Shown: piece by piece, positions 8,861 through 17,900 of the stretch
Position numbering within the stretch: position 1 is the stretch's first letter
How the letters are laid out: the number at the start of each line of letters is the position of its first letter
Source: a virus
Length of the DNA stretch: 59,195 nt
IMG/VR virus record: IMGVR_UViG_3300044825_002433
Coordinates: 1 to 59,195 of that record
Reading direction: 5' to 3' (one strand)
The notes under the pieces: model-generated
What the model saw: only the letters and a program-made list of their open reading frames with translations
Told to the model about the DNA's origin: nothing
Databases searched by the model: none
Program-made: the position numbers and the translations under genes

Positions 8861-9697
8861 ATGCTTTTCGATTGCTTTTTATATTTTAACGAAAAAGAGC
8901 TTCTCGAACTTCGCATCGAGATGCTTAAAGATATTGTAGATGGTTTTATCATAACCGATGCTAACAGAACATTTAAGGGAGATCCCAAACCTTTTACGTG
9001 TGTAGATACCATTCGTGAGCTCGGCTTACCGGAGGACAAGATTCAAGTCCTTCACGTCGAGTTGCCTTCTGCTGAGGAAATCGCCAATCCGTGGGCACGA
9101 GAATACGCTCAGCGAGACGCCCTCGCCGTGGGTATGCGAATGACGCCACCCGATTCGGCGTTTTTCTTCAGCGACGTCGATGAGATTCCTAAACCTAGTG
9201 CGTTACTGCGGGCTGTAGATCTAGCTAAGGAAGATCCTGAACGCTGTGTTCGCCTCTCGATGCCCATGTTCTATGGACGCGGTGACCTTCGCGTGATTAA
9301 TCCTGATGGAAAACCTGACGAAGCTCCTAATAATTGGACCTGCGGGACGGTTGTTCTCCACGAGCACTTAACGAAAACTCTTTCCCAAATCCGGATGAAT
9401 CCGAATGATCTGGTTGTGGGAGATTGTGATGCTGGGTGGCACTTCAGCTGGATGGGTGATTCCGAACGTCTTAAGAAAAAAATAACATCGTTCTCTCACT
9501 GTTATGACGATATTCCTAATGCAGTAGCCCCAGCAAACAGTCATGAAATGATGGAGCACTTAGATAAATATGTTCCGGCTGAGGGTTCCACAGATCCCTT
9601 AGGACGTTCAGATCACATTTTGGTTTCTTACCCGCATGAGCTTTTGCCTGCGGAATTGTTTAAACTTGAGAGAGTTACGAAGTATTTGTTGCCGTGA
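8861..9697 (+). CDS. Glycosyltransferase family 17-like
   Basis: A 278-residue protein whose start, MLFDCFLYFNEKELLELRI then GFIITDANRTFKG, is the typical opening of GT17 (beta-1,4-N-acetylglucosaminyltransferase-like) proteins. FFSDVDEIPK near residue 107 supplies the DxD metal and donor motif. Bacterial and phage members usually act in surface polysaccharide or protein glycosylation; the acceptor here is unknown. Its stop overlaps the next gene's GTG by four bases. Confidence 0.8.
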   Translation: MLFDCFLYFNEKELLELRIEMLKDIVDGFIITDANRTFKGDPKPFTCVDTIRELGLPEDKIQVLHVELPSAEEIANPWAREYAQRDALAVGMRMTPPDSAFFFSDVDEIPKPSALLRAVDLAKEDPERCVRLSMPMFYGRGDLRVINPDGKPDEAPNNWTCGTVVLHEHLTKTLSQIRMNPNDLVVGDCDAGWHFSWMGDSERLKKKITSFSHCYDDIPNAVAPANSHEMMEHLDKYVPAEGSTDPLGRSDHILVSYPHELLPAELFKLERVTKYLLP

Positions 9698-10572
9698 AAA
9701 AAGCGCAGGCCGCTAAACGGAAAGCTCAAGTAGCTAAAGCTAAGATCTCGACGACTAAGCCTGCTGCAACTGCGCCTACTACGCAACAATCCCAGACTTC
9801 TGGCACCGTGACAACTGGCCCCCTCCCAACACAAGGCCAACGTGGGTACATGCCAGGTTTATTGCCGGGTACAGTAGCAAATTTTGACTCGCGACTGCCT
9901 GCAGGTGTTGCTTATAGCCGCCACAACCCTATGAGTCAAGGAGAGGCTAATTATATCGACGATTACATTAGCGGTAGAATAAGTGACGCTACATCTATAG
10001 GACAGTGGCGAGAAGGTGGCGGCTATCGCGGGCAGTCATCTATTGCAGCACAACCTTCTTCAATTACTGCAAAGCAGCCTCTTTCTGCACCTAAAAACGT
10101 TAAAAGTTTGAAAGGGGCGGGAGCTGTTGTGTCTAAGAAAGAGTTAGCAAATATTATGCGCGCACAGAATTTGACTGCACAACAAGTTCTGGAACGGGCC
10201 GGTCGGCGCGGCGTCTCTCTAGGAGCAGGTGTTGTAAACGCGGCCAATACAGGCAAACTCGATAGAAATCTTTTACTTTCGAATTTTGCAGGACAGACGA
10301 GTGACTTCGTTCAAGGCATGAAGGGTCTGACTCTCTCGCGAGGTCAGCAGTACTCTGGAACTTATGAGGCGGATGGTAAACAAGTTCCTATTGTTCAGGC
10401 CCGCCCCGGAGCTACCGGTCTGACTGGTTACAGTCGGCCCACGCAAGCCGGTACTGCTGGTGAATCTTCAGCGGTATCAGGAGGAAAAGTGCAGAAACTG
10501 CGCGCAAAACTTCAGAAAACAAAAGCACTGATAAAATCAAGTCAGTCGGAGCTCTCTGCTCGTGGCCTCTGA
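9694..10572 (+). CDS. Unrecognised protein upstream of the portal
   Basis: A 292-residue protein starting at GTG inside the previous stop (GTGA). It opens with a very basic segment (KKAQAAKRKAQVAKAKI), then a low-complexity Thr/Pro/Gln stretch to about residue 50, a middle part with Gly and Ser, and a basic C-terminal helix. This make-up suits a virion or nucleic-acid-associated protein, but there is no recognised domain. It is 19 bases from the portal start. Confidence 0.6.
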   Translation: MKKAQAAKRKAQVAKAKISTTKPAATAPTTQQSQTSGTVTTGPLPTQGQRGYMPGLLPGTVANFDSRLPAGVAYSRHNPMSQGEANYIDDYISGRISDATSIGQWREGGGYRGQSSIAAQPSSITAKQPLSAPKNVKSLKGAGAVVSKKELANIMRAQNLTAQQVLERAGRRGVSLGAGVVNAANTGKLDRNLLLSNFAGQTSDFVQGMKGLTLSRGQQYSGTYEADGKQVPIVQARPGATGLTGYSRPTQAGTAGESSAVSGGKVQKLRAKLQKTKALIKSSQSELSARGL

Positions 10573-10591
10573 CGCTTAAATATCGGACATC

Positions 10592-12826
10592 ATGGCGGAT
10601 AACTACGGCGTTCGGCAACGATTCAGTGAGATTCTGGAAGCCTCCCGGAATCAAGACCGTTCGCGGCAATCCGCCACGATGGTAGTTCTAGGTCATTTGC
10701 AGCAGATGGTGCTGTTAATGATCAAGAAAGGTTTGTTTTTCTACTGTGAGCAAGACACTTATAGAGCTAGAACTAAGTTCATTCAGGATCTTTTAGACCT
10801 AAACAAACTTGATATTCGATTTCCGTCGATCATCCGAAACTTCCTCATCGACGGTTGCGGACTTTTTTACTTTCGTCCCGACCCTAAATTAAAGTATCAG
10901 ATTTATTTCTTTAATAAAGAGCAGTATCGTGTGTATCACGATATCAATGGAAATATAGAAGAAGTTGTAATTATTTACAGCTATAAGATCCGTAACAGCA
11001 ACATAGGTCTTCCTTCAGATACTTATGGAATGAACGAACGCTATGTTCGTATTTCCATAACTACAGATACTATTTCGGAGTACGAGGCCAATAGTGAGCT
11101 CAGTTTTGAGCTAGAGCCTGGTGCAATCATCGCACCTAAGAGCTCCCGGCCAAACACGCTCGGATTTATTCCCGCTGTGGAGGTCCTCAACAAACCCAAC
11201 AGCAGCGGAACAGAGGGTGAAGGGGAGTTCGAACCCTTCATGGAACAAATTGTTCTGCACGATCAAATGATGCGGAACATTGCCAAGAACATCGAGTTCT
11301 TCGGCAATCCCACGCTGATTAGCTCCCGTCCCCGTAGCGATCTGGTCGAAGCTTCGGATGCCGATCGCACTTTCCGTCCGACTATTAGTAGTCAGAGCGG
11401 ATTTGGAGGAAGGGACACACCTTCGACGCGTGTGTCCGAACCTTTTGGGGCTAACTCCTCTATTGGTGGTTTAAAGGTTCCCCGCATTATTGCGAACGTA
11501 GAACCCAACGACCGCGTGGGCTACATGACGCCCGACCCAGTTAATGGCGACATGAATCGCTACGCGCTTCTGCTGCGGGAAGAAATTCGCACAGCTTTAG
11601 GCGGCGTTGATGAAATTTCAATTTCGGCGGGTGCGACAGCTACCGAAATTAAGGGTCTGATGGGTCGTGCTCAAGCCACGGCGCTGCGTAAGAACAAGAG
11701 TTTCTTGACTTACGGTTTCTGCAAGTTGCTTGAGATGATTATTTACCATCAAGAGCAGATCTTCCGTGAGAGTTTTATTTCGGTCGTTGATCTGAAAGCT
11801 CCTAAGGAACCTAAAGAGCAGACGCAGGAGGCTTTGGAGAAATACCAAGCCGCAATGGCTAAGTTTGATAACAAAGTTGATGTAGCTATTAAAGAGGCGC
11901 TTGACGCTGTTGCCGTACCCCCTGGTGTCTACGGCCTTCCTCCTGACGGCGAACGTACCGTTTCGTACCGATTCCAAGGGGATGTTTATGAAGACACGGC
12001 GTACGATTTAAACCAGAAGTCTATTGTCGTCCGGAACTTGCAGGAACTCGGCGTGGATAGCGTCGAAGCCATCAAGTATCTCTTCCCAGACAAAACCGAT
12101 TCTGAAAGAGCGGAAATGTTGAAAGGATTTCCTTTCCGCATGATTCAGCAAACACAAAGCGCATTTCAGCAATTTTTAGTATTATTAAGTCAGATGTTGC
12201 AGACGCCACATCCTCTTGCGCCGAATCAACCCTTAGCGGCTGATCCTCGGCTAAACCTCACGCCCCTGTTCTACAGGACGTTTGATCACCTCGCGCAAGA
12301 ACTGACTTACTCGGGCAGCTATGAGCCAGCAGATCCCAGCTTCGATCCCGAGCCCGGTCTCCCCGGCGGTAGCGGCCCCTCAGGCAGCTCCCTCGGCGGA
12401 TATGGGCTCAACAGCCTACCCACAATGGGTGGCAACTACCCAGGGGGCGCCTTCGGCAACTATGCCCCAAGCGCCGTCGCCGGCAACACCGGTTACGGCC
12501 CCTTCTATCAACAGCCAGTCCAACCAGTTTCCGTCAACCTCCTCCCCGTCCAACCCGTGGGAAGCGGCCCTGACCAGCCTGGATCGGGTGGTTTCGCGGA
12601 TTACCCCGTCCCTCAACCAGGCACCACAGTATCCTCAGTACCAGACGGCGCCGCAGGATACTCAACAGCTCGCGCTGACTTCACAGGCCCAGCCTTGGCT
12701 GTACCAAGCCCCTACGGATCAGCAGATCTCGTACAACAGCGCGTCTACAACCCAGACTTCTTATCCGACTTCTACGGCGCAGCAACAGGTTCCTCAGCTA
12801 AGCGAGGAAACCGCCGCCGTCGTTAA
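10592..12826 (+). CDS. Portal protein
   Basis: A 744-residue protein placed between terminase and capsid genes, as portals are. Residues about 1-520 have the alternating helical and beta character of portal stem and wing regions, including a long helical segment (LMGRAQATALRKNKSFLTYG) and a charged helix after it. The portal forms the dodecameric DNA channel, docks TerL and nucleates prohead assembly. The last roughly 168 residues turn into Gly/Pro/Ser-rich low complexity; this is exactly the part that overlaps another long frame from 12321. The portal call rests on position, size and general pattern rather than one motif. Confidence 0.75.
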   Translation: MADNYGVRQRFSEILEASRNQDRSRQSATMVVLGHLQQMVLLMIKKGLFFYCEQDTYRARTKFIQDLLDLNKLDIRFPSIIRNFLIDGCGLFYFRPDPKLKYQIYFFNKEQYRVYHDINGNIEEVVIIYSYKIRNSNIGLPSDTYGMNERYVRISITTDTISEYEANSELSFELEPGAIIAPKSSRPNTLGFIPAVEVLNKPNSSGTEGEGEFEPFMEQIVLHDQMMRNIAKNIEFFGNPTLISSRPRSDLVEASDADRTFRPTISSQSGFGGRDTPSTRVSEPFGANSSIGGLKVPRIIANVEPNDRVGYMTPDPVNGDMNRYALLLREEIRTALGGVDEISISAGATATEIKGLMGRAQATALRKNKSFLTYGFCKLLEMIIYHQEQIFRESFISVVDLKAPKEPKEQTQEALEKYQAAMAKFDNKVDVAIKEALDAVAVPPGVYGLPPDGERTVSYRFQGDVYEDTAYDLNQKSIVVRNLQELGVDSVEAIKYLFPDKTDSERAEMLKGFPFRMIQQTQSAFQQFLVLLSQMLQTPHPLAPNQPLAADPRLNLTPLFYRTFDHLAQELTYSGSYEPADPSFDPEPGLPGGSGPSGSSLGGYGLNSLPTMGGNYPGGAFGNYAPSAVAGNTGYGPFYQQPVQPVSVNLLPVQPVGSGPDQPGSGGFADYPVPQPGTTVSSVPDGAAGYSTARADFTGPALAVPSPYGSADLVQQRVYNPDFLSDFYGAATGSSAKRGNRRRR

Positions 12827-13241
12827 TCACTTCGGTCTGGAAGCTCCTGCTGTTCTGAACCAGTACGCCGTCACTTTAGAAGACGCACTGATTCAGCAGA
12901 ATGAGACCCTGGAAGCCCTCACCGCTCGTGCGGGTGCCATGGAGCACATTCTGACTGACCCTGAGCAGCTTGCTGATTACACCGATCGCTTCTTCACCGA
13001 AGTGTATCCCGTGGATGAGACTGAAGCTCTGGCCCCCAGCCAGACTTATCAGCCTCAGTATGACCAGATGCCCGCTGTTCCTGCTTCGGCTTCCACCGGC
13101 ACTCGTCCCGCGGATCCCGATTCCCAGTGGCAGGGTTTCTCTCAGACCATGGAACGCTCTCCTGAGCAGGCATGGCGCTATCTGAGCCAAATGGATCCCG
13201 GCGCTCTGCGTTCTAAGCTTCTCTTTATGGACAACGCCTGA
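12321..13241 (+). CDS. Candidate scaffold protein overlapping the portal 3' end
   Basis: A 306-residue frame that starts 506 bases inside the portal gene, in a different frame. Its first 168 residues, in the overlap, are Pro/Ser/Gln/Thr-rich; the unique part is acidic and helical (LEDALIQQNETLEALTARAGAMEHIL) and ends in AWRYLSQMDPGALRSKLL. Acidic helical proteins between portal and capsid genes are usually scaffolds, which guide prohead assembly and then leave. The unique 3' part is clearly coding; whether translation starts at ATG 12321 or further in is not certain. Confidence 0.7.
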   Translation: MSQQIPASIPSPVSPAVAAPQAAPSADMGSTAYPQWVATTQGAPSATMPQAPSPATPVTAPSINSQSNQFPSTSSPSNPWEAALTSLDRVVSRITPSLNQAPQYPQYQTAPQDTQQLALTSQAQPWLYQAPTDQQISYNSASTTQTSYPTSTAQQQVPQLSEETAAVVNHFGLEAPAVLNQYAVTLEDALIQQNETLEALTARAGAMEHILTDPEQLADYTDRFFTEVYPVDETEALAPSQTYQPQYDQMPAVPASASTGTRPADPDSQWQGFSQTMERSPEQAWRYLSQMDPGALRSKLLFMDNA

Positions 13242-13275
13242 TTTCAGGCTAGTCTGTCCTAGTGAAGGTTCGCTT

Positions 13276-13303
13276 GTCCCCGTCTTCTAGGCGGGGATTT
13301 TTG
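13276..13303 (+). terminator. Intrinsic terminator after the scaffold gene
   Basis: CCCCG and CGGGG form a stem round a nine-base loop and are followed by ATTTTTG, 35 bases after the scaffold stop. It would separate portal/scaffold transcripts from the next small genes. A start signal for the gene at 13350 could lie just downstream. Confidence 0.6.
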
Positions 13304-13349
13304 TATCTAGAGTTATTTGCGTTAAACTGGATTCAGATTTGTCAAGTAC

Positions 13350-13553
13350 ATGCCGTTTAAATCAGAAAGTCAGCGGCGAAAGTTTTACGCCATGGCCGAA
13401 CGTGGTGAAATTTCTAAAGGAAAAGTGCGCGAATACGAGAAAGAGACAAAAGGAGACCTCCCTGAGAAGGTAGAGAAAGCTAAAGAGGCCAAAAGAAAAG
13501 CCAAGAAATACAAACTTGGCAAAAAAATGACCAAAAACACCAACGAGGGTTGA
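13350..13553 (+). CDS. Small basic protein starting MPFKSESQRR
   Basis: A 67-residue Lys-rich protein. The N-terminus MPFKSESQRRKFYAMAERG resembles a widespread phage family of small proteins beginning MPFKSE-QRR; the rest is a charged helix. Function unknown. It sits alone between a terminator and the following GTG gene four bases away. Confidence 0.65.
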   Translation: MPFKSESQRRKFYAMAERGEISKGKVREYEKETKGDLPEKVEKAKEAKRKAKKYKLGKKMTKNTNEG

Positions 13554-13556
13554 TCC

Positions 13557-13733
13557 GTGGGCAACTTAAACCGCCGCCGCAGCGTTCCAGCCGGATCCAC
13601 GGCTGAAATCGAAGCTCTTAAGCAGGAATTGGCTGAACTCCGTGCCGCGTATGCTCGCGATATGGAGAATATCAGCATCGATATGCAGACTTTGAACTCA
13701 AAAATTCAACCTCCGGCTGAATCGGATACCTGA
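13557..13733 (+). CDS. 58-residue coiled-coil protein
   Basis: A short frame from GTG 13557 (GTGGGCAAC) to TGA 13733. The product is basic at first (NLNRRRSVPAGS) and then one amphipathic helix (EIEALKQELAELRAAYARD) with clear heptads. It begins three bases after the preceding stop, and the neighbouring gene uses the same strand. Small coiled-coil proteins beside the capsid gene may be assembly factors; this is not proved. Confidence 0.5.
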   Translation: MGNLNRRRSVPAGSTAEIEALKQELAELRAAYARDMENISIDMQTLNSKIQPPAESDT

Positions 13734-13772
13734 GTTAAAGAGATTTATACTATTTTTAGTCGCCTAGCTTAA

Positions 13773-14765
13773 ATGTACGTACCTTTAAGCAATTGGCGAT
13801 ACGACACTAATCCCCATCGATTAGGTAGTGGACCTAATCACGAATCTTTTGTAGTTGTTACCTTTCCTGAGGAGGACCCCTCGGGTTTTGCTTACTTTAT
13901 TTCGGAAGACGACTCAAACGGTATTTTACTTTTTTCTTCCGAGTCTTCTAGTCCTTTTGTTTCCGAGACCGCGGGTATTGCAGAGGTCTACAGCCGTTGG
14001 GGGACGTCTCCATTAAACACATATAAAGGCCTGTACTTTGGTGTTAATGATGTCGGTTTGGATTCCGGGGTGAAGACTCCGGGTCCTCCGACTCTTTACG
14101 ACTATTTGGTCTTCGGTTTGGAGAATGGTGACATTCTCGGAACGGAAGATTTTAACGAGTTAGGGCTTTACCCTCTTTGGGGCATCACCACAGCGTGGCG
14201 GCAAGTCCCCCCTGCACCTGCTGGTTTTTGGACTAATTATCAGAATGTCGATTACGATCCCACGAATGCGTTAAGTAGTTACGAGGGGTACCGAGGGTTA
14301 ACAACTACCCGGATTAACAACGCCAAGGTTTCGACATCCTTTGGTCCGCAGTACGGTCTACGAACATCCGGAAAATATACCTATTTTAATGGGGTTGCGC
14401 CTTCGTCTCAGAATTACACACCGTATAACACGCCTGACAGCAACACAAGTGCTCAAGGGTACACCGGAGGTGGGGTTACTCATGGGCGCTTGGAAGGCGG
14501 CATCCTTACAAACCCCACTGGAGATACGTCAGGTTCCCGTGCTTCGTGGGTTTATAACCCGCCTGTGTACTGTAAAACCTTCACCGAGACCGTTCGAGCG
14601 GCTTCGCCTGGTGTGATGGGCCCTGCGCTCCGGTATATCTATCGAGGTAAAGCGGGTTCTTATGTATCTAACTTCGGTTCCATTTATCACCAAGCTCCTG
14701 AAGGTGTTCGCAGTATGGTTCGGACCTTTAGTGCGTCTGTTAATTCCAGTAATCAGAGAAGTTAA
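13773..14765 (+). CDS. Unrecognised virion protein upstream of the capsid gene
   Basis: A 330-residue beta-rich protein with many Tyr, Gly and Ser residues, for example TYNP-type turns, and very little helix, as in phage head or fibre proteins. It stands alone between two short spacers, upstream of the capsid gene. TATACT in the 40-base leader (13746-13751) may be a -10 box. No family recognised. Confidence 0.6.
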   Translation: MYVPLSNWRYDTNPHRLGSGPNHESFVVVTFPEEDPSGFAYFISEDDSNGILLFSSESSSPFVSETAGIAEVYSRWGTSPLNTYKGLYFGVNDVGLDSGVKTPGPPTLYDYLVFGLENGDILGTEDFNELGLYPLWGITTAWRQVPPAPAGFWTNYQNVDYDPTNALSSYEGYRGLTTTRINNAKVSTSFGPQYGLRTSGKYTYFNGVAPSSQNYTPYNTPDSNTSAQGYTGGGVTHGRLEGGILTNPTGDTSGSRASWVYNPPVYCKTFTETVRAASPGVMGPALRYIYRGKAGSYVSNFGSIYHQAPEGVRSMVRTFSASVNSSNQRS

Positions 14766-14856
14766 CAGTCTATTTATCGCTAAGAATGCGACAAGTTACT
14801 GTTCATTCTCTGTTTATCCAGTTAAATTAAGTATGTAGTTTTCGGAGGTTGGCGCT

Positions 14857-14907
14857 TTGTTCGTCGACAACGATTTTCCGAAGCTGCTCGGTGCAGAGCT
14901 CTATCGT
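14857..14907 (+). CDS. Capsid gene exon 1
   Basis: This exon encodes the first 17 residues, ending AELYR. Reading on into the intron gives PHQ and a stop, so without splicing only a 20-residue peptide would form. The alternative split inside the shared CC dinucleotide gives the same protein. Confidence 0.65.
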
Positions 14908-17900
14908 CCGCATCAATAGGTGCCTAGATAATTAAAGTTATCTAGAAAACCTCGTGAATTGCTGGAACCCTTCTTCCAGTGCTCGCTAACCCTTCGGGGG
15001 AACCTTGAAAATTAGACCCAGTAACTTCTGGGCGTTATGTAAGACCTCTTCTGAGCACGCAGAGGTCGAGGGAATCAGCAGCGAAGCCGTGTGGGAACAT
15101 ACGGAACGTTCAGAGACTAGATGAAGTAATCCAGAACGGATGAAACATCCAAGAGCGCGAGGCTCCTAAACAGGTAATGCTGTAGGAGATGATATAGTCC
15201 GAGCTTACGCGATAGCAAAGCGTAAGAGCTGGAAGATAAAGAGCTTCCAGGATAACAAACTGCCTGCGTACGTTGTAGAGATGGCTGCTGAGCCTGTAGT
15301 TGTTCACGATTTTAGTAAACAACCAGGCCAAACTGTGCAGCTGGACAGATATCGCTTCTGGGGTAATCCCGGTAGCAAGGAGTCACGCGAGCGTACTGCT
15401 GAGCAGACCATTGGTACTGCAAACAGCAGGAACATCGTAAAGGATAAAGTTCTTGTGACTCTTCGTGAGTACACAGGTCCTGCAGATCCTAGTGATCCTA
15501 CACAGCCTAGTACTTTTAAGATTGCTAAAACCTTGGCCCTCGCTTGAGAAATCAGGTGATGCGCACTCCGTGAATTGCTGGAACCCCTCCTGACGTTTTA
15601 TTATGTCCGGGAAATCAGCAGCCGAGCTTGATGAGTAATCATCTTGAAGGTTCAACGACTAGGGTTGGCGGTTGTACGCTTGACCTGTTGCCTAGTGCGG
15701 ATCAGGCTTTTCTAAAAGCCTGTCTCTTTGGGGACGGTTGGTTAGGTCTTCAACGCAAAAAATACGTACACCTACGTATAGGTCACTCAGCTAAACAACT
15801 TAACTGGCTGACCTACAAAGCTAAGAAGATAAACCAAATACTAAATAAAGATAGAAAAATTTTAGGGCCTTATAAACAATCCGACGGTTCTAATAAAGAT
15901 AAGATTCACTACTCTTATCTCTATTGTGTTGATGACCACGAATTATTTTCACCGTGGTTTGATCGTTGGTATGAGGTTCCTTCAGTCGGGAAAGTAATAA
16001 AACACGTTACTCCCGATTTTCTATCTGGATTAGGTCTCCCAGAGTTAGCCGTCCTGTGGTGTGATGATGGCTCTGTCAGTTCATCTGATCGAGTTACAAA
16101 ACATTACCTTAAAGATGGAACTCTTAGAGAATATCCGTACGTAGAAGCGCAAGGTCAGATTGCCCTATGCTCTTTAGATTATGAAGAGCACCAGCTTGTA
16201 AGAGAGTGGCTTTATTCCATAACAGGCGTAAAGTGGCGCTACTCTCCTAGAAGCAAGGAAAATAGGGCTACCTTAAACATTGGAAAAAGGGCTTTACGCG
16301 AATTTCTACCGCTCATCGCCCCTCATATTCCTTCGTTTATGGCGTATAAAGTCGATTCCTCCCACTGCCGGATACGGTAAAGGAGGAGACCCCACGAGCG
16401 CGGAGCATCCAAACAGGTGAAGCTGTGGATGATGATATAGTCTGAACTTACGGGATGGTAAACCGTAAGATCTAGAGGATAAAGAGCCTCTAGGGTAACA
16501 ACTTGAGGGAAACTCTGATTACCGCCCAACGTTTACTGTTGGATACAGGTAATCTGACTGCTTTCCATCAATCCATCGGGTCTCTGACTCTTTTGGATGA
16601 CTACACACCTGTGGTCGCTTAGCTAGAAACAGTTAAGGCAATTTAGGGTGAATTGCTGGAAGCCCTTCCCCCTTCAGCAAGGGAAAAGGATTGTGCACCA
16701 CAACGTAATCGGTAACGATAGGCGTGACGGTTTAAAAAACACAACTCCGCATGGGTAATCAGCAGCCAAGCCGGAGAATATACGCTCTGGAAGGTTCAAC
16801 GACTAGATCCCGAGAGGAAACTCAGTAACGGATCCACGAGTGCCCTATACCTGACCTTCGACAACAAAAAAGAGATCCCTCTTTCGAAGTAAACAAGGAA
16901 CATCTTCACTGGCGTTAGCGTAAATAAGCTCACCGAAGTGTAAGGCGTTCTTAGAATACATTCGAAGGTTATACTCTTTATCTACTCCATCTAGAGTGGG
17001 GTAGATATGTTCCTTGTTTAAGAATTCTTTTAATTGTTCGGCTAACAGCTTGCTGCCTGTCGTTATTTTTGCTTCTATAGAGTTTTTCCTTTTGGAAATA
17101 GAACCGTTTCCATCGAAATACCCTCGAAGCCAAAAAATAAAAAGGCTGTGCGGCAGTTTAGGAGCTTCAACAATTAAAGATTTTTTCGGAGGAACTCCGG
17201 CTTTCATTAGATGAACTGCAGCATTTTTTGCTGTTAGTTTTATTTGCCATAAGTTATTTGTTTCGCGCTCTTTGCGGAGTAAACCAGGGTAACCTAAGTC
17301 TTCTGCAAAATGTTCAAGCAAGTAGCTGTCTGCTTCTTTTAAAGCTATGGCAAATCCTTTTGGCTCATTATGTTCCCGGACGATCCAACCGTCTGCGGCT
17401 ATCAGCCCCAACCAATAAGCTTTACGAGGACTGTCGATGTCCGAAAAAAAGTTTTCATTAGCTCCGCTCTTTCGGTAGCTAAAGACTCTTTTTGCTCCGG
17501 GCTTTGCCTCGTAAACATCGCTATACTTTCGTTCGCCTTTCTTCTGCGCGTATGAGAGTACTCCGTGCTTCTTACGAGCATGGGTGGCGGCTGTTCTGGA
17601 CAAGCCAAAAGATCTAGAAATTTCCGCGTCTGAATACAAAGAAGTCAACTCATCCAGTTCCTCTTTTGTCAGATCGGTTAGAGCCCGCTCAGTCACGTCG
17701 AAGAAGGTAAAGATATAGTCTAACACTGCTCGATGATAAAGAGCAGTCGATCGGATAAAGAGCCGATTGGTCTCTTATGAGATTTTTGAGACAGGCGCTG
17801 GCGTGATCGGGTGTTCATTAATGAACTCCTGAAAGCCGTATCTAAGGGTCAGTCTTCTGACTCTCAGGGTGGTTACTACTATCCTGGTGACCTCGCTGTT

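Noticed and set aside
14908-15262. Riboswitch in the capsid leader instead of intron 1
   Set aside because: The same core strings in three further segments, and restored protein across the join, fit a group I intron better.
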